A stretch of DNA of 64,000 nt from Schistocephalus solidus (GCA_017591395.1 WEDG01007025.1:97635-161634); one strand, 5' to 3'; shown: positions 33,310-44,090, counted from the stretch's first letter. Notes: generated by a model from the letters alone, not told the origin. Numbers and translations: made by a program.

Positions 33310-33750
33310 GTCTGGGCAAACACAAATTGTCAGTTTCGAGGTGAGCAATGATACCTATGTAAATATTAAAGAAGCCGAGTTCGGCAAACAAACATTTTAG
33401 ATTATTTATCTTTAGACCTGTACAGTAATATAAGAGAGGGTAGAGTACCAGCAGTTTAAACAGACAGTGAACATTAAGTATGGGGGGAGAGGGTTGAGGG
33501 AGGGTGGGCGTTTGAAGAAAAGGAGGTTTCGTGACAACTAGCTATGTTTCTATTGTATCGCTATAATGCGATGGAGCCACCTCAGTGATATAAGAAATGA
33601 CCGTGCACTGAGTGCTGGGTAAAAAACACTTGCGGTGGAGGGATGGGGAGAACGGGAAGGAAGTCGAAGACTACGGGATATGGGGTCGTTAGGCTACGTT
33701 TGTGGCAGCAGTTTTAACCGGTTTCTTCCTTGGTTAGCTGACTGGACGTG
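33310..33750. other. Unassigned spacer
   Basis: G-rich around 33480-33510 (GGGGGGAGAGGG). Nothing else is recognisable. Confidence 0.4.
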
Positions 33751-33754
33751 CTGG

Positions 33755-34165
33755 CCGAGTTCGGCTATGGTATCCTCAGAGTCCCCCAAAACGGGCTGCG
33801 TGGTAGATGCGCTGGACCAACACGGGGGTCAAATCAGTGTATGGCAGGCGTTATTTAGGATGAGGTCCCATGCCGAACATGGGGCTTGGTGGGGGTTGCG
33901 CGTACCCAACACGCGTAGGTGCAGGCTCACGCCACACTCCGCTCTCCAACTCCGTGGGGGATGATTCAGCTACGCCCGAACCCACATCTAGAGTGCTTGA
34001 CACCGGGCACAGGCGGGTAAAGGAAAAAAGAGTGCGGTAGATGCAGTGCAAGTCAACGATCACTGAAAACTAATTTGCGCACAATTCACCATCCCTGCAC
34101 CCCATGCTGTGAAGCATACGGTGGGCATCGTCGGATTACGCAAGTCGAACTGACGGTATCCTCAG
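33755..34165 (+). repeat. Rep-A copy, plus orientation
   Basis: GTAGATGCGCTGGACCAAC, CACGGGGGTCAAATCAG, CGCGTAGGTGCAGGCTCACG, CACCGGGCACAGGCGGG and AATTCACCATCCCTGCACC follow the Rep-A order. It pairs with 61085-61545. The 109-codon frame at 33635-33964 is derived from the repeat. Confidence 0.8.
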
Positions 34166-34399
34166 AGTCTTGGGCGCAAAACAAACAAAGCTGTCGGTAT
34201 CATATGGTCGCCTAATACCTTTGGTCAGATCACAGACGCCTTCTATTGGGTTGTCTAGTATGTCTTCGCAGATATCTCACAGGACCTTTTGAATTGCTTT
34301 GTTGGGGCAAATTTTACATAGTATTCGAAAGGATTTTGTTTGCTCTACCTGACTACCATCACAGATTCGTTAAAAAATGAGAATCGGCACCCTCCATAA

Positions 34400-34520
34400 T
34401 ACAGATTGCCTTGTGTTAGCACTAATTCTAATATAAACTTAACCCTTACATTAAACCTTCACTTAACCCAAACCCATATCTCTCGAAGCTTCCTGGAAAT
34501 ATGCCCAAGACCAATTGGTT
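34400..34520 (-). repeat. Degenerate telomere-like tract
   Basis: Plus-strand CTTAACCCTTAC, CTTCACTTAACCC and AAACCCATATC are the complement of the GGTTAAG/GGGTTT hexamer style inside TIR-T elements. The TIR-T terminal arms are not recognisable, so membership is uncertain. Confidence 0.4.
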
Positions 34521-34619
34521 AACTGGAGGTCATTATTTTTGTGTTTTAGCGTTACTGGTTCATTATTAGATTGAAATAAGGAAGAATTAAGTTGACCAAC
34601 GCCAGGAATAGCCATATGT

Positions 34620-35030
34620 CCTGCATCTTGGCAAGTGCGTGAATTAGTTTGCAGCGATGTCAGACTTGCGCAACACCTACCACACTCAACCCCTCCTCAG
34701 TCGTCGGAGTGTGATGTCAAAAACGATCAAGAAGGCAGAAGAAAGATCGGGTGCAGTGACTGAGAGCCCAAATACGCATGCCACGCACATGCGGCCTTGT
34801 CCCAACACAACGCCAGGATTTCATCCAAACGGCTGAGCAGCTGGAATTCAAACGGAGTGTGCGTGCCGCAATGGCAATGAACCGTTAAAGTCTGATCCTC
34901 CATCTCGAGAGGAGGACCGAGTAAGGCTGCCAGTTTGTAGTGTTCCGATTCAGGACTTTTGGTAGGCCGTTATAGCTTAAGAGCGTGATTGTTTGTAATG
35001 AGGCAAATACACTGAGTGCCACGGGGATTC
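34620..35030 (-). repeat. Rep-A-related copy, diverged
   Basis: AGTTTGCAGCGATGTCAGAC, CACTCAACCCCTCCTC, CACAACGCCAGGATTTCATC and GTTTGTAATGAGGC are Rep-A landmarks in minus order with large sequence drift. Confidence 0.55.
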
Positions 35031-35252
35031 AGTCCCCAGAGTCGGCCTTTTTCTCTCACATAAAAAAGGATGACCTGAGCTTCGTAGTGACGTAGAGGCA
35101 CCATTTACCATCACCTGTAACTATGCGAAAAATAAATGTTCAGTTGTGTTCAGGCCAGAAAATCGGCAGTAATGCACCAATGCTTGTGATTTTCCACCGA
35201 AACCGGTGGAACCCATGCTCTAAGCTTTTACATTTTTACATTGGCTTCAAGT

Positions 35253-35329
35253 AATTGAGATTGGCCTGGGGTGTCAGTAGTTGCTTCGCAAATTGAGATT
35301 GGCCTGGAGGTGTCAGTAGTTGCTTCGCA
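35253..35329 (+). repeat. Two-unit tandem duplication of 38-39 bp
   Basis: AATTGAGATTGGCCTGGGG...TTGCTTCGCA occurs twice back to back. The second unit has one extra base and GGAGG for GGGG. Near-identity indicates a recent slip. Confidence 0.95.
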
Positions 35330-35339
35330 AATTCTCTGC

Positions 35340-36000
35340 TAGTTCACCGATCGTTTTCTTCCAAATAATCCTTCAAACTGTCCTCACCTGTAATTCGGAA
35401 CGGGGGCATTTCTGATTTAACATATGGTATTTGAAAACATCTTCCATGTAGCATTTGCTACTTAGAAAAATTCTGGCAAGACTTATTACATAACCCCAGA
35501 CATAACCCAGAAGGCTTCTTCGATGTCCGTTTCGTTGCCAGCTCCCAGTCGATCAGACAACATGAGGCATGGTCTTGGTCGTTTGCGCACCCCTGGTAAA
35601 AAGCACCCCAGCTTGAGATAGATAATAAAACGTGATATTTCAGCGGCAAGACGACGGCTCATGAGCTCCATTGCTAATTTACCGTGACGGAGAAGCTGGT
35701 GAACAATTTCTTTTCCTTTAACCGCTTATATGCCTGTTTTTTATGATTGATTTTCCGCTGTCATCGTGATTGGTTCATAGAACTTCGTATTTTCTCTTCA
35801 AAACTATCATAGAAACAAAAGTGCCTCTTTTAATTTATCGTCCAGCAACCAAAATGAATAAACACCACCACTACCTGCCAACATTTGCTTCGTTCATTAA
35901 ACTTTTACCACGTTATTGTAAAAGCAGGATCATGAACCCTAGAAAATCTATTAGGCCACAGGTTGTATTTTTGTCTTCTGTGACCTTTAAAAGAGAACTG
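35340..36000. other. Unassigned spacer
   Basis: Frames of 61-77 codons on both strands, none recognised. Confidence 0.4.
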
Positions 36001-36350
36001 TAATGAAATAATCCCGGCGCCTGTTTCAACGCTGTGCCTCTCTCGAGTACTTGCACGTACATACTAGTGCAAATCTGGTTCTCGGCCAATCACGGCTGAC
36101 CAAACCTGCCAATCATCTTCAAGGCCGAATCAGGTGTGTTCTCACTTAAGGCGCTTTGACAACTCTCCCATTCCGACTCGGGCGCCGCACTCGCGGCGTT
36201 GGACGTGTGCCATCGTCCAGTCAACTTCTTCTCCAATACGTCTGTACAAAATACATCATTCTCCCACCCGGTGTCCCACTTCCTCTTTTGTTATTCGGGA
36301 CCGCACCTGAAGGTCGTAGCGGCTAGAGTCTCCTTAATAACTTAATCTGC
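36001..36350 (-). repeat. Rep-C dispersed repeat, copy 4, inverted
   Basis: Reads as the complement of the other copies: GGACCGCACCTGAAGGTCG, GTAGCGGCTAGAGTCTCC and, earlier, CCAATCATCTTCAAGGCC. Its outer end AGTCTCCTTAATAACTTAA fixes the 5' boundary of the family near TTAAGTTATTA. Confidence 0.75.
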
Positions 36351-36354
36351 CGCT

Positions 36355-38050
36355 AGATAAAGTACGCGCATTGACCAACCGATCAAAGCGGCCATCCTCT
36401 TAACTGATGTGACTCCTCAAACTAGCCCATGTCAAATGATTTGCCCTCCGAAGGCAAAACATTTTGAAGTATGGTGCAACAAACGGTACCGCTGAAGGCG
36501 CCAGCCTTTCATCATGTTAACTTTTATTAATAATTTTACCGAAATTTGTTTCTAAATGTGTGGGATAAGGGGTGCCTTCAGCTCCGAGGCCCAAACCTGT
36601 AACTGTGCCTCCCAATGGGTGAAATTATCAAGTTACTGTTAATATGGGAGACGAAATCTGAAGTTGTTTCACGCGTTATGTCAGTAAGGCTTTTGGTAGC
36701 TCTATTGTAGTAGAAGTGGTGGAGTTTCACAGGTGTGACATTGTGTTAGCTGTGTATACAAAGCCAAAAAAATATGTTGAATTTTATTAACAACCTGTTA
36801 CTTTCCTTTTTTGCAAAATGAGACAGTCTGATTACAATTGAGTACTGTGAGCATGAAGCGTATTTCGCTTAAAAAAACTTTTAGTAGATAAGTTGTTTTT
36901 TTTGGCACAAGGTTCACATACTCGCAAGTTATTAGAGGTTTCAAGCTGCTTTCTGTGCAGCCAGAACCCTCCTACCACCTCGAAATGCATACAGTTTTAA
37001 AACGCGCTTTGAGAAGCGAGACAGGTTGGTACTCGAATATCACTGAATAAAGGTTTTCTCCAATAGGAAATAGCTTATTCCATCAAATATCACTTTTCGC
37101 ATTTTGCATGATTTTCCTGGTATTTGCAAAGCGAGCTGTGTATCAATCGTTTACTTTTTCTTTTTTTAAAAAGACCTAAATTTACGAAACAAAAACACAG
37201 CATTATGGGTAGTTTTCTGTTCGTTTGTTATCGTCAAATTTGACTGGAAAAATTCCCAGAGGAAAGGTAACATGTGCTCGCCTGGAAGCTCGGACTGAGC
37301 TCATTTACAATGCATGGCACCTCAAATGATTTGTGTCACCTTGAGTAGAGAGTTACAAAGTTAAATCTGCGCTCAAGCAGACTCGCCAAAACTGTTGAGG
37401 CCAACAAAATCGATGTAGGGGACGGTAGGTGGGATTTAGCCGTTTGCTTGTCAGCTGGTCTTCCTGCGATGACACCGTTTAGACGAGATGCAATCCTTCG
37501 CGCCTACTCCAGTTCCTTCCCACGCTTCCACCTCAAGGACGTCAACACAGCGACTAAAACTCGCACGCAGAACACCCTTACTGCCGCGCAAAGTACTAAA
37601 AAGACTGAATAAACGGAGCTTGCGAGGCAGGACGAAGAAGCCACCGACGCACTTGAAACCCTGATCTTCGTCCAAGTTGTATCGTAGCCCATTTTAGAAT
37701 TTTTACCGAAAAACTGTGCCGTACCTGAAACAGCAGAAAAAGTTGCATGGAATTGGAAAGGTATCAACCAATAGATAACTTAATCAAGGAAGGTTACATC
37801 ACGGGTAGCAATGGACTAACAGTCTGTGCGACTAAAATCGGTGTGATATGCTCACGTTCAGGAGTAAAAGCTCGTTGAGGTGGCCGAAATAGCTTTACTC
37901 AGAAAAAATACAACAGATTTCTTACCTCGAAAAATCGTGTGAATTTCCCAAGAAAATTCCTGTTACGCAAAATCAGCCCATACAGCTTCCTCCAAAGTCG
38001 TACAGCAGTGAAGAAAGGACCGTTCTTAAAAACAAGACATCCCGTAGTTT
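36355..38050. other. Unassigned 1.7-kb spacer
   Basis: Two overlapping minus frames of 74 and 87 codons (37451-37767) are unrecognised. No repeat shared with the rest of the window was seen. Confidence 0.4.
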
Positions 38051-38419
38051 ATAAATGAATATTACGTTGTTTAAAAATACCAACTATTTAGAAGAAGAGA
38101 AAATTTCAAAAGATTCGAGAATCACTGTATAGAAAGACTGTCCAGGCAAAAAACAGGTAACTAAACCAGCGCAAATAGAATAATGGTCAAGATTTGTCCT
38201 TTAGTGGAATTTGCGCTGAGCTATCCTCCAAGAACAAGTGTACATGTTAGGGCGCCCATTAAGAAGCAGGCAATACGGTTTCACGAGAACTGGCTGCAGT
38301 GGTTTTCGACTTGCTATTACTTGCTTGACTAAAGAAACAGCCTGTTGTTTTACTGTACCGCAAGCACGTCACAGGAATGACATTGCTCATAAGCTCACAT
38401 GCTGACAGGTCGGTCAGTA

Positions 38420-38645
38420 ACTGATAAATTTAAATAGAATTGTCAGATGCCATCGTAAACATGCCATTTTGTGCATATTAAGTGAACTTTCCTTCCGTTA
38501 AACTTCTTTATAAATAGTTCTGATTTTGGAGTACGATGGGTTTCAGATTGTCATTGAGATAGCGGTGAGTGGTTCACGATTTTAAGTGTTTTATATCGAT
38601 TGCCCTCAACTGTTACTTCGGTAAATAGAGGCTAATATTCGTGTA
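38420..38645 (+). repeat. Rep-B, left half of a PLE-interrupted copy
   Basis: ATAGAATTGTCAGATGCC, CCATTTTGTGCATATTAAG and TAGCGGTGAGTGGTTCACG align with 26465-26610. The similarity stops at about 38640, where PLE-3 begins, and resumes at about 40015. Confidence 0.75.
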
Positions 38646-38649
38646 TAAG

Positions 38650-39995
38650 TAAAGAAGACGGCTGTTCGCTCGCTTTAATCGTAGCTTTATTCGCCTAAGC
38701 TTTCGAAATCTTTCTGGAGTCCAGCATCAGAGATAATAGCGGTAAAAAAGCCAACAACAGTTATAGGGGGCAGTAAGGGGCCAATCAGACCCCAGTGACA
38801 CCAGTCCGGAGGTGACTGCGCAGGGCTCGGGATGACGGAGCCAGATCTATAAATCGATTGCCCAAGTTCTCATCACAGGCCCAGGCTTCAATCAATTCTC
38901 AGCTTGTCTTTCTTCTGACGTGGGCAATTATTTTCGTGACCATGGAGTCAAAATCGGGACCCGTTTCGTAGGTGTGGACAGCCACTTTTGATAAGACGTC
39001 ACTCCGTCTTACAGTTAGCTCATGCTCGTGTATGCGCGATCTAAGCATACTAGCAGTCTGTCCTATGTAGTTACAGGAGCAGTTTTAATACAGGATGTGA
39101 TACAATACACCCGACTGCTCATTAGGATTTAATATGTCTTTGATTTTCCTGAATCTGCTGCGTATGGTAGCTATGGACCGGCGTGCCATTCCCGCAGCAA
39201 TGCGCTCGCTCGTTCGCTTCTGAAACTTCCTCGATGTATGGCAGCGCATGTCATACCGTAGGGGTTGGTTCTGGTTGGGTCCTCCGGGGGGTGAACTCAT
39301 AGAAATCGGCTTATAAACGCCTTCTGATAGCCATTCTGCATAAATTGGTCGCGGAGGTAACGGGCCTCACGTGATTTTTCCGCCGGGTGACTGCAAGGAA
39401 TCTGGATGCGTTTGAACAATGTTCTTACACAGCTTCGTTTATGAGCCACCGGATGGTTGTTGTGCAAATTGAGAAGCTGCGTTGTGTTTGTCGCCTTCCT
39501 GTAGACAGTTGTTTCTATTTATCAGTTGGGACTTCGCCTGACGAGCACATCAAGGAAGGGCAGCTTCTGCCCTTTTACTTCTTCCTTCGTGAATTATATA
39601 TCTGGAAAGATCGAGTTAAGGTGATAATGGAAGTGCTGCATCATGTTCCTTTTGACGAGAAAAAAACGAGTCGTCTACATCACAGAGTTAAATGATCGGT
39701 GGCCGTTTGGTGATAGTGATCTTTTCCAGCTCTTTTAGGACCAATTCTGCCACTAAACAGGAGATTAGGGAGCCCATTGGAGATACCTTGATCTGATCAT
39801 AGGTTTCTCCGGCAGATGTAAAGTAAGTCTTTTGACAATTTGAACAGCTTCATAAAGTTTTCAATTTTGAGTGAGCTCTGGGTTTCATCGTAAGACTCCT
39901 CAAGTTTCCTGTGCAAGAGATCTAGTGCTAAACTCGGTGGAATGGATATGAATAACGACGTTATTCCTGTTCTGTGTTGATCATAATCTTCCAAT
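38650..39995 (-). pseudogene. PLE-3: reverse transcriptase, linker and GIY-YIG endonuclease, broken
   Basis: Read on the minus strand. The palm region starts with TSLFISIPPSLALDLLHRKL, a LxFDVTSLFTSIP-type motif that includes the first catalytic Asp region upstream (worn here). Then come KGxPMGSxIS (as SPMGSLIS), a worn DVDDSF where YVDDTF is expected, an FPDIQF-type segment, KATNTTQLLN and the HPVAHKRSCVRT linker. A 72-codon frame (39300-39085) carries the approach to the endonuclease, ending GVLYHILY. An in-frame TAA follows, then NCSCNYIGQT, RIHEHELTVRRSD and SKVAVHTYETG. Several frameshifts separate these parts. The element sits inside Rep-B, and its 3' end (low coordinate) carries a hammerhead-like motif. 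Confidence 0.93.
38697..38730 (-). ncRNA. Hammerhead-like motif at the 3' end of PLE-3
   Basis: On the minus strand CTGATGC (last A changed), a stem-loop containing TGGACTCCAG, then TTTCGAAAGC in place of GAAACGUC. The position just past the endonuclease matches the loci at 42985 and 56879. Confidence 0.4.
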
Positions 39996-40014
39996 TAAGA
40001 TATTTCTCAATAAA

Positions 40015-40210
40015 AGTTACCGAAATAGTGAGTTCTTGGGTCATATTTACAGATTCACCGAAACATGAAAGCTAACTGCCAAGAAAAATGAATGTGCACG
40101 TCAGAATTTGTGAAGTAATGTGCCCTAAATCAATTAAAAACTTCCTCTACTAAGGTACCTCTTTAAAAATGCCATTATGAGATATTTCGCGGACGCATGT
40201 CTAGCCGCAG
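40015..40210 (+). repeat. Rep-B, right half after PLE-3
   Basis: ATAGTGAGTTCTTGG, TTTACAGATTCACCGAAAC, AAATCAATTAAAAACTTCC and ATATTTCGCGGACGCATG align with 26709-26915. It lacks about 20 bp found in the intact copy. Confidence 0.75.
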
Positions 40211-40344
40211 GTTGATGAAACCAGCTCGAACATTTCGAGTAGAATTCGCGTGTTCCGGTAATCATTCACTCTTAATTTTATCCCCTCGGAATGCCCACTA
40301 CCTTAGATCTTTATATATATGCAAATAACAATGATAGATGGGCG

Positions 40345-40480
40345 CTCAACAATCGGTTATAGGACTCATTCGTTCCATTTTGCCTTTAGGCTAAAACATC
40401 AGCCCCGCTAGCAGCCGTAGGGTGGCTAGGGATATAGGCAGAATGCTATTAACGACAAAGATAAAGGAGACGGTATAACC
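40345..40480 (-). mobile_element. SINE-A truncated copy
   Basis: GGGCGCTCAACAATCGG, TATAGGACTCATTCG, CAGCCCCGCTAGCAGCC and GACAAAGATAAAGGAGACGG are the minus-oriented 3' part of SINE-A. It stops at the start of the body and is followed by the next copy. Confidence 0.75.
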
Positions 40481-40504
40481 ATTCTGCTTATATATATATG
40501 GTAG

Positions 40505-40830
40505 TGTGATACTCACCGATCGGTTACAGGACTCACTCGTCCCGTTGTGCCTTGGGGCTAACTCTCAAGCCCCACCAGCAACCGCAAGGCAGCTAAGTAT
40601 ATAGGCAAAATAGCATGACCGAAAAAGACAAGGGAGACTGGAATGGCCATTTCTGGCTTATTAGCCGTCATCAGCCAGCCATATCCAACCTCAGGCGCTG
40701 CGGCGCCCGAGCCTCGAACTCGCGACCTTGTTGGGCAGAAGTCCAACGCTCTACCCACTGCGCCACGAGCTCGTTGTCTTGCCGGTTTCGATCGGGAATA
40801 TTAACAATGGTAGTGGGGCGCTCACCGATC
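40505..40830 (-). mobile_element. SINE-A full-length copy, minus orientation
   Basis: From the 3' end: CACCGATCGGTTACAGGAC, AGCCCCACCAGCAACCG, GGAATGGCCATTTCTGG, TAGCCGTCATCAGCC. Then comes the inverted tRNA-like head at about 40700-40772. On the minus strand the head begins GAGCTCGTGGCGCAGTGGG (A box), and the B box is AGTTCGAGGCTC. The leader GATCGGGAATATTAAC follows. Confidence 0.92.
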
Positions 40831-40854
40831 CTGTAACCGATCGGTCATTTGCCA

Positions 40855-42140
40855 CGTCTCCTGCAGCAGGCGTGAAATTCGGTCGTCTGACTGACCCAGT
40901 ATTCTCACGATGCCAAAGTCAAAATCGTGCTCTGACGAGGACGCGCTAGTGGCTAACAAGGAGTTTACCCTTCCGTCTCACAGCAAGCTCGTGCGCATGC
41001 ATTCTCGTGCAAACCCGTTTGCCGGTTTCGCCAACATAATTGGCTCGACCACAATGGCAGTCTATCAGTTAAATGACACCGGATTTCGTTAAGGGGGATA
41101 GGGTGTTTAAGTTTCATGAGCTGCCGGCGGATTGGCACTTCGGGTCTGTAAGCCACGTCAATCCCAAATTCGCTCACTAGTCTAGTGAATTATTCTGATA
41201 CACCAGCAATGTAAGGTACTTTTCACCAGCATTTCGGTTTTGGCTGCCCTTTCGGATTTATTCTCTTAGCTTATCACCTGCATTTTTCAAAAAAAACTTC
41301 CAGGATATCCGTTGCTCGCGAAGAGTTTCTGCAGAAACTGGACCTTGGCCTTCTTTTAAGCTGGTTCGGTGCAATGAGTTTCTACTCGACGGTACAGTGT
41401 TCTCACTCAGCTGCGTTTGTGCGAGACGGACTAGTTGCTAGGATAACTCATAATTCGAGAGATATTCGTCGCCTTCGTGCAAAACCGTCGTTTTGAGTTC
41501 TCTATCACCCTTTCTGCATACCTGCACGTCGAGAAACGACAACTGACAGTTTTTATCTTCCTCCATAGTGAACTGAATGTCGGGGAAGATAGAGTTCAGA
41601 TTCTTTGTGAAATCCTTAATGTTTTCCCGACTGATGATGAAAAATGTGTCATACGGCACCCACAGTCGTGGTCGATAGTGGTCGAACGCCAGTGCCTCCA
41701 GTCTCTGCAATACTGCCTCAGCAATCAGGCCGGACAACTGTGACCCAATCGGTGTTCCTTTGACCTGTTCATACAAGGTTCCATTGAAGATGAAGAAGGT
41801 GTACAAACAGTGTTTCAGGAGGTCGGTAAGGTGCCTTATTTTGAGTTTCGTGTCCACCTTGTTATAGTGCTCTTCTAGCAGTGTTTGCATGGTTTCGACT
41901 GCAAGATGTTTTAGGATGGAGGTGAAAAGTGACGTCACATCGAAAGATAACATCACGTCCTCATCCGTAATTCGAATATTCTGCAACTTTGATATGAATT
42001 GTTCAGCTGAGTGGACGGTAAATGTGGGACCCTCGGTTAGAAACTTGAGACGTTGAAACAGCCACTTGGCTAGGCCAAACGTTGGAGGGCCTCTTAGAGA
42101 GACAATCGGCCATGGAGGAAGGGGGATTTCTGGTTTGTCA
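40855..42140 (-). pseudogene. PLE-4: reverse transcriptase to GIY-YIG endonuclease
   Basis: The best-preserved reverse transcriptase in the window. The minus-strand frame starts at about 42135 with KPEIPLPPWPIVSLRG and PTFGLAKWLFQRLKFLTEG. It continues through the 182-codon segment 41986-41438: LSFDVTSLFTS (catalytic Asp), YEQVKGTPIGSQLSGLIAEA, and FPDIQFTMEED with LSFLDVQVCRKG. The catalytic YVDD is missing: the text reads RLWVPYDTFFII, so residues around Tyr-x-Asp-Asp have been lost and the enzyme cannot be active. After 41438 stops and shifts follow, but the linker and endonuclease are readable, with CHCGRANYVGETGKRVCTRM near 41040. It is joined head-to-head to PLE-4' at about 42140. Confidence 0.95.
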
Positions 42141-42144
42141 ACTG

Positions 42145-42990
42145 TAAGTTATCATTTCTCGACGTGTTGGTATGCAGAAAGGGTGATGGAGAACTCAAAA
42201 CGACGGTTTACATGAAGGCGACGAAAACCTCTCACATTCTGAGTTATTTTAACAAACAACCCCTCTCGCACAAACGCAGCTGCGTGAGGACACTGTACCG
42301 TCGAGAAGAAACCCATTGAACCGAACCAGCCAACAAGAAGACTGAGGTCCAGTTTCTGCGTAAACTCTTCACGAGCAACGGATATCATCGGAGTTTTGTT
42401 GGGAAATGCAGGTGAGAAGCGAAGAGAATAAATCAGAAGGGGCTGGCAAAACCGAATTGCTGGTGAACAGTACCTTACACAGCTGGCGTATCCAAAGAAT
42501 TCGCTAGACTAAAGAGCGAATTAAGGATTGGCGCGGCTCAGAAACCGGAAGCGACAATCCACTGGCTTCTCATGCAACCTAAAGTCCCAATCTCCCTTAA
42601 CCGAAAATCCAGCGTCATTTACCGGATAGACTGCTATTGTGGTCGAGCCAATAATGTTGGCGAAACCGTCAAACGGGGTTGCGCGAGAATGCACGAGCAC
42701 GAGCTTGCTGTGAGACGGAAGGGTAAACTCGCCTTGGTAGCCGCTCACGTGTCCTCATCAGGGCACGACTTTGAATTTGGCAGGGTGAGAATACTGGGTC
42801 AGTCAGACGACCGAATTTTACACCTGCTGCAGGAGGCGTGGCAAATGACCACGGAATCGATCAATAGACAATCGATCTGCCAGCTGCATATCAGGCCCTG
42901 CACGAACACCTCAATGGCGCTGATGAAGGTCATACTCGGCAGAGGTAATTTAAATATGCAGTGCTCTGTACAGTCTTTTATTCCTTGACG
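42145..42990 (+). pseudogene. PLE-4': inverted 5'-truncated sister copy
   Basis: It begins inside the reverse transcriptase with LSFLDVLVCRKGDGELKTTV and continues HKRSCVRTLYRR, FLRKLFTSNGYHRSFVGK and then the endonuclease frame 42572-42988: SSVIYRIDCYCGRANNVGET, RMHEHELAVRRKGK, VSSSGHDFEFGRVRILGQ and LLQEAWQMTTESI. The YVGET Tyr is Asn here. A TGA falls after YRREETH and more stops lie before 42572. About 650 bp are the inverted equivalent of 40900-41545, so both copies come from closely related elements. A hammerhead-like motif follows within about 5 bp of the end. Confidence 0.95.
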
Positions 42991-43018
42991 ATGGGCTCGT
43001 GTGAGAGTTCGAAATGTC
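42985..43018 (+). ncRNA. Hammerhead-like motif at the 3' end of PLE-4'
   Basis: TTGACGA (one change from CUGANGA), an extra T, stem GGGCTC/GAGTTC (all paired allowing G-T) with a 6-base loop, then GAAA and TGTC. It directly follows the endonuclease frame, which fixes its place in the element. Confidence 0.6.
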
Positions 43019-43069
43019 GGATGAATAAATATCTGGTCCCAGAGAACGCCTTTTCGTCTTCTTCTATAC

Positions 43070-43560
43070 ATTTACCTGCACCTCGCATATTCTAGAACAT
43101 TCGGGCACGAAGCGCTTAAATCAGCACGTCGTTGGGAATCCTTTTCATGTCGATAATCTTCAACGCACGCTGAAATGAGGTTCCTTAACATGTCACTACA
43201 CTCCAACACTACCGAGATGCCTCTCGTATAAATCGCCAGTCAACACCGAGGTAGGTAGACGAATGGCCTTACAACACGGACACCGAATCATTCGGGTCTT
43301 AATCCAAGATTGTCACCTGCGTCTGCGCAAGTATAAAGCGAAAATCGAGGAGTAATAGACCAAATGCTCGGCGATTCTTGGAGAAGAACTGACAAGTGCT
43401 TTGCACCATAGCATTTCTTTCAGTGCCAGACGCATTCACGATGCACATGATGCCAAATTGACTCAGAAGTTGACCATGTTGAGCGAAAAGAATGCAAGCA
43501 TTTGCTATGCTAATGTCATGCACAATCTATCTTCCAAACAACTGACCGCAGAGCAGGTAA
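43070..43560. other. Unassigned spacer
   Basis: No recognised feature; may include further PLE non-coding sequence. Confidence 0.35.
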
Positions 43561-43567
43561 AAGTCCT

Positions 43568-43655
43568 GAGCTCCGTTGTGCCTTGGAGCTCACTTTTGAG
43601 TCATCACGGGCAGTCGCATTGAGACTTAAGGTATATTTTGATAAGGTGGGGCCCA
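43568..43655 (-). mobile_element. SINE-A 3' fragment
   Basis: GTTGTGCCTTGGAGCTCAC, GGGCAGTCGCATTG and GGTATATTTTGATAAGGTG are nearly identical to 44940-45016. This indicates a segment shared by two SINE-A copies or a local duplication. Confidence 0.8.
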
Positions 43656-43659
43656 ACGG

Positions 43660-44005
43660 GAACGAGTGAGTCCTGTAACCGATCGGTGAGCGCTTCTTAC
43701 TATGGCTAATATTCCCGATCAAAACCGGCAAGACAACGAGCTCGTGGCGCAGTGGGCAGAGCGTTAGACTCCTGCCCAACAAGTCACGAGTTCGAGCCTC
43801 GGGCGCCACAGCGCCTGGGGCTGGGTAAGGCTGTCTGATGACGGTTACTAAGCCAGAAATGGTCATTCCAGTCTCCCTTGTCTTTGTCGGTCATGTTATT
43901 CTGCCTATATGCTGAGCTTCCTTGCGGCTGCTGGTGGGGTTCAAGAGTTAGCCCCAAGGCACAACGGGATGAGTGAGTCCTGTAACCGATCAGTGAGCGC
44001 CTACT
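43660..44005 (+). mobile_element. SINE-A full-length copy, plus orientation
   Basis: Leader TAATATTCCCGATCAAAACC. The tRNA-like head at 43738-43810 has GAGCTCGTGGCGCAGTGGG (A box) and GAGTTCGAGCCTC (B box). The body reads GCTGTCTGATGACGG and GAAATGGTCATTCCAG, the 3' part GGCTGCTGGTGGGGTTC. It ends at GCGCCTACTTACTATATA, running directly into a TA array. Confidence 0.92.

Positions 44006-44008
<3 letters not shown>

Positions 44009-44088
<80 letters not shown>
44009..44088. repeat. (TA)n microsatellite
   Basis: About 40 TA units between a plus SINE-A and the first of three minus SINE-A copies. It could have grown from the TACTATATA-type 3' end of SINE-A. The 171-codon frame across it (43784-44299) is repeat-derived. 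Confidence 0.97.

Positions 44089-44089
<1 letters not shown>

Positions 44090-44090
<1 letters not shown>

Noticed and set aside
35253..35329. CRISPR-like repeat pair
   Set aside because: Two adjacent units without spacers, in a eukaryotic context; a plain tandem duplication.
43738..43810. Possible tRNA gene in SINE-A
   Set aside because: It is followed by the standard SINE-A body and repeated many times with a mutated cloverleaf.
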